From Clostridia bacterium (GTDB lineage: Bacteria > Bacillota > Clostridia > Lutisporales > Lutisporaceae), in the NCBI GenBank assembly GCA_029256365.1, contig JAQSYB010000106.1, positions 1 to 6,951 of the forward strand: 6,951 bases of DNA, written 5' to 3'. Below the pieces are notes generated by a model, which searched no databases, was not told the origin of the DNA, and was given only the letters and a program-made list of their open reading frames with translations. The position numbers and the translations under genes are program-made. Each line of letters begins with the position of its first letter. Within the stretch, counting starts at the first letter, position 1. This document shows positions 1 to 5,318 of the stretch, piece by piece.

Positions 1-216
1 CCATTTATCAGTTCTGCCTTTGTACCAACAGATACGATGCCGACTGTAGTACGTGCTTTTGCAGAAAACCAACCTGTAACTCCTATCGTAGAAGCTATAC
101 GTAATTTGTTAGCAAACCAACCAGTAGGAAATGAGATATGGACTGCTTTGGCTTGGTGTATTGCAATAATAGTTGTTGCATATGTATTTGCTATGAGGGT
201 CTATAAAAAATTGTAA
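1..216 (+). CDS. ABC-2 type (DrrB-like) transporter permease, C-terminal fragment
   Basis: The frame is open from the first base of the window and ends with TAA at 214-216, giving the last 71 residues of a longer protein. It begins with a loop containing PFISSAFVP, continues with NQPVTPIVEAIRNLL (about residues 23-37), and ends in one hydrophobic helix (about residues 48-65) followed by a short basic tail, VYKKL. This pattern of a final extracellular loop with an (N)P-x-TP-x-x-EA-x-R motif, then a last membrane helix and a basic end, is typical of ABC-2 permeases of the DrrB type. These form the membrane half of drug or lipid exporters and pair with a separate ATPase, usually encoded just upstream. 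The ATPase is outside the window, so the substrate cannot be inferred. The gene ends 43 bases before a hairpin terminator, so it is probably the last gene of its operon. Family assignment is fairly secure; function beyond export is not. Confidence 0.8.
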   Translation, partial: PFISSAFVPTDTMPTVVRAFAENQPVTPIVEAIRNLLANQPVGNEIWTALAWCIAIIVVAYVFAMRVYKKL

Positions 217-259
217 CCTATCTTTAGACTAAGACAATTACTCACCCATTGTTAGATTT

Positions 260-295
260 CGCAAAGTGGTATTATAGCAATAATACCACTTTGCG
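260..295 (+). terminator. Hairpin terminator after the ABC-2 permease gene
   Basis: A perfect 16-bp inverted repeat (260-275 with 280-295) has a 4-base loop, AGCA. It is followed by TATTTGTTTAT, a T-rich but broken tract. Its place 43 bases after the permease stop and before the next promoter fits an intrinsic terminator. The weak T tract leaves open an mRNA 3' stabilising role. Confidence 0.7.
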
Positions 296-334
296 TATTT
301 GTTTATAAAGATAGTGGAAAAGGTCTCACTTCTA

Positions 335-362
335 TTGAGCAAATATTTGGGTATGATATAAT
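335..362 (+). promoter_or_regulatory. Sigma-A-like promoter for the radical SAM gene
   Basis: A -35 box TTGAGC (335-340) and a consensus -10 box TATAAT (357-362) are separated by 16 bases. Transcription would start near 369, leaving an 88-nt untranslated leader before the radical SAM start codon at 457. It lies just downstream of the preceding terminator, as expected for an independent unit. Confidence 0.6.
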
Positions 363-408
363 GAAAGAGCTCGGATTCTAACTAAAACTTAAATGAGAAG
401 CATAACTA

Positions 409-428
409 GAAGATTGAATTGAATCTTC
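409..428 (+). promoter_or_regulatory. Small hairpin in the leader of the radical SAM gene
   Basis: The arms GAAGATT (409-415) and AATCTTC (422-428) pair perfectly around a 6-base loop. It sits 14 bases before the strong Shine-Dalgarno GAGGAGG (443-449). A 9-codon open frame (393-422, MRSITRRLN) ends in the loop of this hairpin but has no visible ribosome binding site. It could modulate translation or simply stabilise the mRNA; there is no T run, so it is not a terminator. Confidence 0.25.
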
Positions 429-456
429 AGTAGGATAAATTAGAGGAGGATACATT

Positions 457-1581
457 ATGAAAATTTCAAAGAATGATGCCTTGATATGGTTTGATTTCTT
501 TTCGCAATTGACTGAGGAAGAGGAGATTAGCACAAAACATGAAGAAATCATTTACGCTACCTTTGCGCAAATTGAGGCAGCGATTGAGCATAGAAATGAT
601 AAGTTAATGTCCGAAATTAAAAGCTTAAAAACTTTGGAGAATAGAACCTTATTTGTAGGCAATGAACATAAATTTCCAAATGGATGTCGTTCTTGTCTGT
701 TGGGCACTGGTTTAAGTGCAATTAGGAAAACGAACAAATGCAATATTGAGTGTAAGTTCTGTTATAATTATGGACAATTAGAAGATATTCCTCCTGTTGG
801 CGAAGGTATGTGGGAAATTGGAGGAACAAAGTTTTATGAGAAGGATATTGATTTACTTCTTTCCATCTACAAGAAACCTACTGGCATTTCCTATGTTTAT
901 TTGGAGCCATTTATGGAAATCGAAAAATACTATTCGGTTATAAAGAAATTTAGTGATGCAGGGATTCATCAGCATTTATATACAAATGGCACTTTGGCTA
1001 CAGAAGAGACATTGAAGGCATTAGGGGAAGCCGGTCTAAACGAGATACGTTTCAATCTGGGTGCTGCCAATTGCTCAGACAAGGTTATTAAAAATATTGG
1101 AATAGCGAAAAAATACATTAAAAATGTAGGTATTGAGACTCCAATGACACCTGAGTTTTTTGAAGCTTTTCGTAAGAAAAAACAAACAATCTTAGAGACA
1201 AAACTCGATTTTATCAATTGTGCAGAATTACATTTAAATGAAAATAACATAAACAATTATTATGGGGAAAACATGTATATTTCGAGACATGGCTATATTT
1301 CTCCAATTTGGAGTAGGGAATTAACTCTGAAATTCATGAAAATAGCGGCTGATGAAAACTGGGATTTAGCAGTTCATGATTGCTCAAACTATACAAAGTT
1401 TGCTAGGAGTTTAAATTTGAGCAGCAAAGAGGGCATGTGGTTCGGAGCTAGTAATTATGCCAGTGAGTTTGCTAGGATTCCATACGATGTTTTTATACCA
1501 ATATTGAATGATGACAATTTTCAATTTTTAAGTGAAGAAGAATTACCTGAGGGCTATAAACCAGTATTGATGAGTTATTAG
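457..1581 (+). CDS. Radical SAM protein, COG2108-like
   Basis: This 374-residue protein carries the radical SAM cluster motif CNIECKFCY (C95, C99, C102), which binds a [4Fe-4S] cluster that cleaves S-adenosylmethionine to a 5'-deoxyadenosyl radical. It is followed by a glycine/acidic strand motif equivalent, YVYLEP (146-151), and YTNGTL (175-180), both usual places for SAM contacts in the partial TIM barrel. A second pair, GCRSC (C77, C80), lies just before the core. The segments ELHLNENNINNY (257-268) and HDCSNYTKF (307-315) follow it. This arrangement (CxxC, CxxxCxxC, a late ELN-type motif, then a C-terminal cysteine next to KF/KD) recalls the COG2108 group of proteins related to pyruvate-formate-lyase activases, whose substrate is unknown; this match is from memory. 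The start is set by GAGGAGG (443-449) seven bases before ATG. The gene is monocistronic, with its own promoter and terminator. The radical SAM call is firm; the subfamily is likely; the substrate is unknown. Confidence 0.88.
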   Translation: MKISKNDALIWFDFFSQLTEEEEISTKHEEIIYATFAQIEAAIEHRNDKLMSEIKSLKTLENRTLFVGNEHKFPNGCRSCLLGTGLSAIRKTNKCNIECKFCYNYGQLEDIPPVGEGMWEIGGTKFYEKDIDLLLSIYKKPTGISYVYLEPFMEIEKYYSVIKKFSDAGIHQHLYTNGTLATEETLKALGEAGLNEIRFNLGAANCSDKVIKNIGIAKKYIKNVGIETPMTPEFFEAFRKKKQTILETKLDFINCAELHLNENNINNYYGENMYISRHGYISPIWSRELTLKFMKIAADENWDLAVHDCSNYTKFARSLNLSSKEGMWFGASNYASEFARIPYDVFIPILNDDNFQFLSEEELPEGYKPVLMSY

Positions 1582-1596
1582 AGTCTCTTATCAATT

Positions 1597-1646
1597 AAAA
1601 ACAACAACCTCTGTTCTAATCATTAGAACAGAGGTTTATTGTTTTT
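1597..1646. terminator. Bidirectional terminator between convergent genes
   Basis: A 14-bp perfect stem (1606-1619 with 1623-1636), containing AACCTCTGTTCT, closes a 3-base loop. A lower stem of AAAAAC (1597-1602) with GTTTTT (1641-1646) lies outside an internal loop. The A-rich left flank and T-rich right flank give a U tract on either strand. It therefore can end both the radical SAM transcript (stop at 1581) and the convergent ABC-F transcript (stop at 1678). Confidence 0.85.
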
Positions 1647-1664
1647 AATAAGTTCTTAAGTGCT

Positions 1665-1675
1665 GTGCCTGGCAC
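1665..1675. repeat. 11-bp palindrome GTGCCTGGCAC
   Basis: GTGCC and GGCAC flank a single T, three bases from the ABC-F stop codon. It is unusually GC-rich for its surroundings. It could be part of a dispersed short repeat or a local hairpin helping termination of the ABC-F transcript; one copy alone does not decide. Confidence 0.3.
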
Positions 1676-1677
1676 GA

Positions 1678-3417
1678 TTAAAGCAACTTAATCAGTTCTT
1701 CTAACTGTCCAGACAAAGCCTTTGCAAGCTCAAAATTAGTATCTTTTAAAGCCAATTCTATTCTCATTTCAACTGATTTTTTCTTTTGCTCAATTTCTAA
1801 ATAATCTCTATCAAAATGCTTCGCATAAATCATCTTTCTGAACTTTCGCATACTCATTTTTCTAATCGTCTTATCTTCAGTGATTAAAACATAATCCATG
1901 CAGTTTACTATAAAATAGAAATCATGAGAGATCATGAGAATTGCACCTTTATAGTTTTGTATGGCTTTTTCCAGTGCTATTTGTGAATAGGTGTCTAAAT
2001 GACTTGTCGGCTCATCCAGAAGCAGCATGTTTGCTTTACGAGCAGAAACCTTAGCCAATTGAAGTATATTTTTTTCTCCGCCGGACAAAGATCCAATCTT
2101 TTGATGAAGGACTTCTCTGTCAAAACCATAGCTTGTAATATATGACCTAATCTCATCATTGGTTTTGAACCCTGCATCGAAGAACTCTTCCAGTATTGTA
2201 TGTGACTCATTTAGTATTTCGCCTTGGATTTGAGATAAATAAGCCATTTCAATATCTTTATTTATTTCAATAGAAGGATGGTTGTTTTTGAAAATTTCCC
2301 GGAGTAAAGTCGTTTTCCCGGTGCCATTTGGACCAATAAGGGCTACTTTATCAGTAGATTTCATCTCAAAGTTAACATTTTGTAGAAGCATATCATCAAA
2401 GGCAACTCTGTAATCCGTAACTGTTAATGCAATGGCTTCTTCCATTTCATGATTGGTGATGAATCGGATATCTGGTTGTTTAATATCTACAAATGGCGCC
2501 TTAATTCTACGTGCTTCTAATCTTTCTTGTGCTTTCACTCTAGCTTTTAGAGTTTTTCCTCTAGCTGCTTCAGAATTGTTAGTCGCTATAAATCTTAGTT
2601 TATCGATTAAGAGCTCATTTCTCGCAATTTCATCAGAATCAGCAGTCGCTAGTTCTTGTGCTTCAATTTTACTTTGAAGCAAGGAGAAGTTATAATCGAT
2701 ATATCTTCCATCAAACTCTTGGAGCTCCATATTTTCAAGGTGTATAATTTTATTAAAACAATGATTCAATAGATATCTGTTGTGCGTAATCACCAACAAT
2801 ATGCCTTTGTAAGAATTAATTAGGTTTTTAAGAGCATTCAGATTTTCAAAGTCTAAAAACACATCTGGCTCATCCATAATCATTAAATCGGGGCTTTTAA
2901 GCATTTCTTTAATGACCTGAATAAGTTTGAATTCTCCACCGCTAAGCTCTGATACCACAAGGTTTTTCTGCTTGTTTAGGTTTGCTAGATGTAGTTTCTT
3001 ATCTATATTGCTTTCGAAATCATCTCCACCAATCGCATCAAATACGTCTAATGCTTGTTGATACTTTTCTAATAACGCATCAAGATCAGAAGATGTTTCC
3101 ATTTCAGTACATATAGATTCTATCTCATGTTGCAGCTTAATAAATTCTTCTCCAATATATTCGAAAACTGTAGTTTCTTTTGTATTGTCTAGCTTATAGA
3201 ACTGACTTACATATCCTATTCTACAATTTGGATCAATCACTAATTTTCCATCGAATAGATATCTTTCTGGATCCATAATGATATCTACCAATGTGCTTTT
3301 TCCACTGCCACTTGATCCTATAAAAGCACAATGCTGTCCTTCTTCTAATGTAAATGAAATCTTATTATACAGATCCTTCTGCGGAAATGAGAAGGACAAA
3401 TTATCAACTTTTATCAT
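1678..3417 (-). CDS. ABC-F family ATPase (ribosome-associated, possible antibiotic-resistance type)
   Basis: This soluble 579-residue protein has two ATPase domains and no membrane segment, the hallmark of ABC-F proteins, which act at the ribosomal E site on translation or displace bound antibiotics. Numbered from the chosen Met, domain 1 has Walker A GSSGSGKST (34-42), LSGGE (158-162), Walker B LMIMDEP (178-184) and switch His212. Domain 2 has GPNGTGKTT (362-370), LSGGE (444-448), MLLLDEP (464-470) and His498. About 86 residues separate YVSQ from LSGGE in domain 1 versus about 47 in domain 2; the surplus, helical and acidic, matches the ABC-F arm. A basic linker (about 275-307, rich in K, R and A) corresponds to the tRNA-contacting linker. 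A charged helical tail (about 525-579) follows. The D-loop of domain 1 reads DEPDVFLD instead of DEPTNHLD. The start at 3417 has GAGAGG seven bases upstream and gives the usual MIKVDNLSFSF beginning. An in-frame ATG at 3456, also with a good site, would add 13 residues. Whether it gives drug resistance or is a housekeeping factor cannot be told from sequence. Confidence 0.9.
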   Translation of the reverse strand: MIKVDNLSFSFPQKDLYNKISFTLEEGQHCAFIGSSGSGKSTLVDIIMDPERYLFDGKLVIDPNCRIGYVSQFYKLDNTKETTVFEYIGEEFIKLQHEIESICTEMETSSDLDALLEKYQQALDVFDAIGGDDFESNIDKKLHLANLNKQKNLVVSELSGGEFKLIQVIKEMLKSPDLMIMDEPDVFLDFENLNALKNLINSYKGILLVITHNRYLLNHCFNKIIHLENMELQEFDGRYIDYNFSLLQSKIEAQELATADSDEIARNELLIDKLRFIATNNSEAARGKTLKARVKAQERLEARRIKAPFVDIKQPDIRFITNHEMEEAIALTVTDYRVAFDDMLLQNVNFEMKSTDKVALIGPNGTGKTTLLREIFKNNHPSIEINKDIEMAYLSQIQGEILNESHTILEEFFDAGFKTNDEIRSYITSYGFDREVLHQKIGSLSGGEKNILQLAKVSARKANMLLLDEPTSHLDTYSQIALEKAIQNYKGAILMISHDFYFIVNCMDYVLITEDKTIRKMSMRKFRKMIYAKHFDRDYLEIEQKKKSVEMRIELALKDTNFELAKALSGQLEELIKLL

Positions 3418-3439
3418 ATGATTACCTCTCAATATTACT

Positions 3440-3467
3440 AAAAAAGAGCCTTTCATATACGCTCCTT
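3440..3467 (-). promoter_or_regulatory. Terminator-like hairpin covering the upstream start of the ABC-F gene
   Basis: Read on the minus strand, AAGGAGC (3467-3461) pairs with GCTCTTT (3449-3443), seven pairs including one G-U, around an 11-base loop. The stem runs directly into TTTTTT (3445-3440). The left arm is the Shine-Dalgarno AAGGAG of the in-frame ATG at 3456, and that ATG lies in the loop. The structure could terminate transcription or hide the ribosome site, and a ribosome initiating at 3456 would prevent it. Such attenuators are known for ABC-F resistance genes; here the stem is short and the role is inferred. Confidence 0.4.
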
Positions 3468-3510
3468 AATATACAATATTCCCTTGCAATTGTTTATTAT
3501 GTAGTTAAGA

Positions 3511-3526
3511 TAAACCTTTTGGTTTA
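3511..3526 (-). promoter_or_regulatory. Promoter-proximal dyad in the ABC-F leader
   Basis: TAAACC and GGTTTA form a perfect 6-bp inverted repeat around four bases (TTTT on plus, AAAA on minus). It would lie within the first ~20 nt of the ABC-F transcript, just after the predicted start near 3528. It may be an operator overlapping the initial transcribed region or a 5' hairpin that stabilises the mRNA. Confidence 0.3.
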
Positions 3527-3534
3527 CCGTTGGT

Positions 3535-3563
3535 AGCATAACACTTTTTACAACTAATTTCAA
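3535..3563 (-). promoter_or_regulatory. Sigma-A-like promoter for the ABC-F gene
   Basis: On the minus strand, TTGAAA (3563-3558) and TATGCT (3540-3535) are separated by 17 bases. The predicted start near 3528 leaves a leader of about 110 nt before the ATG at 3417, or about 70 nt before the ATG at 3456. This is the best promoter match on this strand in the gap. Confidence 0.6.
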
Positions 3564-3575
3564 TCATTTCATAAT
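3547..3575 (+). promoter_or_regulatory. Candidate divergent promoter for the membrane protein gene
   Basis: TTTACA (3547-3552) and CATAAT (3570-3575) are spaced by 17 bases. It shares bases with the minus-strand ABC-F promoter, so the two could not be occupied by polymerase together. A second plus-strand candidate, TTGCAA (3484-3489) with TAAGAT (3506-3511) at 16 bases, lies further upstream. Either would give a leader of more than 100 nt before 3700. Confidence 0.35.
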
Positions 3576-3612
3576 ATCATCATATAAATCAGGATTAATG
3601 AGAAAAATAGAT

Positions 3613-3645
3613 GAATAGCAGATTGGTATCTGCACCTGCTTATTC
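3613..3645 (+). promoter_or_regulatory. Alternative hairpins in the leader of the membrane protein gene
   Basis: GCAGAT (3618-3623) pairs with ATCTGC (3628-3633) around TGGT. The same left arm, extended as GAATAGCAG (3613-3621), can instead pair with CTGCTTATTC (3636-3645) with one bulged base. The two folds exclude each other. This is the kind of switch seen in attenuators, but no known riboswitch class is recognised and no U run follows. Confidence 0.25.
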
Positions 3646-3699
3646 TAAAGCCTTATAAACAGCTGCAGACACATTTTTAGCAGAAGGTGGGAGAATGTT

Positions 3700-4446
3700 A
3701 TGGATCATACTTTTAATCATACAGATGAAGCAGAATACACACATTCAAATGTAAAGCTATGGAATCCAAAAGGATTTATCTTTATTGGAGTAATTTTTTC
3801 ATTTTTGCCGGTAGCGGTATTATCTTCCCTTAACTATGGAAAACTTGGACTAAAAAAAGAGAGAAATTACAATCTATTCGTATTTGGTGCTTTGTTTGTT
3901 TTACTGATCGCGATGTCATCGTTTATTCAAAGCAACATTGCTAAGGCTGTTTTTTATGGGTTTAATATAGCACTTTCATCATATATGTCAAATAAGCAAT
4001 TGGAGCTGTTTAAAAAGCATATAGAAAGGGGAGGCAAAAAGTCTTCCTACGTTATACCTGTGGTGATATGTTTGATTATTACTGGACTTTTAATTTGGGC
4101 TATCATTTATTCCATTCATATCCCGGATAAATCCCTTAAAATCGATGATGATGAAATATTTTATACTGAGAGAATAACTGATGCAGAGGTTAAGGAAATC
4201 GGTAGATTTTTGAAGCGTGCAGAGTTGTTTGGCAATGATAATCTTGCAATTAGTGTTGGAATTGATAAGGACAAAGAGAGCTATATATTTTCGCTGGTAG
4301 TAATAGATGAAGCGGTTAATGATTTAGAGCTAGCTGAATATATGAAATATTTAGGCAACGAAATGTCACAAGAAGTGTTGAATAATCAGCCTGTTAAAGT
4401 AAAGCTTCGTGATGAAAGGTTTCAGGTTATTAAAGATATTCAATGA
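3700..4446 (+). CDS. Membrane protein of unknown function with a cytosolic-type C-terminal domain
   Basis: I do not recognise this 248-residue protein by name. A polar N-terminus of about 23 residues is followed by four hydrophobic stretches: about 25-44, 58-76, 80-96 and 117-139. After helix 1 comes NYGKLGLKKE, the type of short basic loop often seen after the first helix of small uncharacterised membrane proteins. Residues 157-248 form a soluble mixed alpha/beta region beginning ERITDAEVKEIGRFLKRAEL, with a YIFSLVVID strand and ending PVKVKLRDERFQVIKDI. This resembles a domain (helix, two strands, helix, strand) found in other uncharacterised membrane proteins, which I recall only generally. 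No catalytic motif, signal peptide cleavage site or cysteine pattern is evident. The start has AAGGTGGGAG (3684-3693) six bases before ATG. It is divergent from the ABC-F gene and separated from the next gene by 211 bases, so it is probably transcribed alone. It could be a membrane sensor or an accessory protein; no function should be assigned. Confidence 0.75.
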   Translation: MDHTFNHTDEAEYTHSNVKLWNPKGFIFIGVIFSFLPVAVLSSLNYGKLGLKKERNYNLFVFGALFVLLIAMSSFIQSNIAKAVFYGFNIALSSYMSNKQLELFKKHIERGGKKSSYVIPVVICLIITGLLIWAIIYSIHIPDKSLKIDDDEIFYTERITDAEVKEIGRFLKRAELFGNDNLAISVGIDKDKESYIFSLVVIDEAVNDLELAEYMKYLGNEMSQEVLNNQPVKVKLRDERFQVIKDIQ

Positions 4447-4572
4447 TTCATAAAACCAAGAAATAGATTATATAGAAAATATCGTGACAGACCCGGAGGG
4501 GAATAGGTTATTGATGAAGCACACATGTTATGGTAAAGTATGTATCATATTTGTACTATAAAGGGTGTGCTT
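4447..4572 (+). promoter_or_regulatory. Leader region upstream of the DUF4256 gene: weak promoter, mini-ORF, long-loop stem
   Basis: A weak promoter candidate, TTCATA (4447-4452) and TATATA (4469-4474) with a 16-base spacer, starts right after the previous stop. A Shine-Dalgarno-like CGGAGGGG (4494-4501) precedes a TTG at 4511 and an ATG at 4514, which open a 15-16-codon frame (MKHTCYGKVCIIFVL) ending at 4561. AAGCACAC (4517-4524), inside codons 2-4, is exactly complementary to GTGTGCTT (4565-4572), just past that stop. Translation of the mini-ORF would therefore open the stem. The remainder of the gap to 4657 shows only the DUF4256 ribosome site. The arrangement is suggestive; none of it is proven. 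Confidence 0.25.
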
Positions 4573-4657
4573 TCTTATGGAGAGAAATGGGATAAGAAAC
4601 TTCAGGTAATAGTAACCATAGTGCCTAGCATCCTTAGTCAATAGGAGGAGGATTCGT

Positions 4658-5224
4658 ATGAAAAATGAAAAAATGAAGTTGTCACCAGAACAACGTGAGG
4701 AAATACTCAGAGTATTGAAAGATCGTTTTGAGAATAACATGAATCGCCATGAAGGACTTGAATGGACTAAAGTACAAGCAAAGCTAGAAACCAATGTCGA
4801 AAAACTGTGGTCGCTAAACGAAATGGAAAGAACCGGCGGTGAGCCAGATGTTATTTCCTATGATGAAAAGGAAGGCGTCTATATTTTTTATGATTGTTCT
4901 GAGGAAAGTCCTAAGGGCCGAAGAAGTGTATGTTATGACTATGAAGCGTTGGAGTCAAGGAAAGAACACAAACCACAGAATAATGCCATGGATATGGCTG
5001 CTAGCATGGGTATTGAGATTTTAACAGAAGAACAATATCGCCAGCTTCAGAAGCTTGGAAGTTTCGATACAAAAACATCGAACTGGGTGAAAACACCTGC
5101 TAATATCAGAAAACTCGGTGGTGCAATCTTTTGTGATCGTCGCTATGACACTGTCTTTGTGTACCACAATGGAGCAGATTCCTACTATGGAGCCAGGGGT
5201 TTCCGTGGGTCACTAAGGGTCTAA
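4658..5224 (+). CDS. DUF4256 domain-containing protein
   Basis: The whole 188-residue protein matches what I know of DUF4256, a family of about 185-residue soluble proteins with no established function. The conserved blocks visible are LSPEQREEILRVLK (8-21), NMNRHEGLEW (27-36), WSLNEMERTGGEPDV (51-65), CSEESPKGRRSVCYD (80-94), ESRKEHKPQNNA (99-110), FDTKTSNWVKTP (136-147) and the C-terminal YHNGADSYYGARGFRGSLRV (169-188). There is no signal peptide or membrane segment, so it should be cytosolic. Many invariant charged residues (E, R, D, H, K) hint at an enzyme or a nucleic-acid or nucleotide-binding protein, but this is a guess. Length is full and no key block is missing. The start is fixed by a very strong AGGAGGAGG (4643-4651) six bases before ATG. 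The next gene follows after 94 bases with no clear terminator, so the two may be cotranscribed. The family call is firm. Confidence 0.92.
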   Translation: MKNEKMKLSPEQREEILRVLKDRFENNMNRHEGLEWTKVQAKLETNVEKLWSLNEMERTGGEPDVISYDEKEGVYIFYDCSEESPKGRRSVCYDYEALESRKEHKPQNNAMDMAASMGIEILTEEQYRQLQKLGSFDTKTSNWVKTPANIRKLGGAIFCDRRYDTVFVYHNGADSYYGARGFRGSLRV

Positions 5225-5318
5225 ATTTATCGCTGGATTAGCTTTTTATTCGGAGTTTAGTGTGAAATGGCAGAAAAAACACAGCTATGAAAGCAGTGAG
5301 TAGATAGGAGTTTTCAAA

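Noticed and set aside
361..381. Six-codon frame MKELGF upstream of the radical SAM gene
   Set aside because: Its ATG falls at the -10 box, before the predicted transcription start, so it would not be translated.
393..422. Nine-codon frame MRSITRRLN as a leader peptide
   Set aside because: It lies in the leader and ends inside a hairpin loop, but no Shine-Dalgarno precedes it and such short frames arise by chance; kept only as a remark.
969..1256. 95-codon minus-strand frame inside the radical SAM gene
   Set aside because: It is fully antisense to a well-supported coding region and shows no family motif.
2453..2677. 74-codon plus-strand frame inside the ABC-F gene
   Set aside because: It is antisense to the conserved linker region of the ABC-F protein, and has no ribosome site evidence.
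4528..4794. 88-codon open frame on the minus strand
   Set aside because: It lies opposite the start of the DUF4256 gene, whose protein is clearly conserved; no ribosome site or family resemblance was seen.
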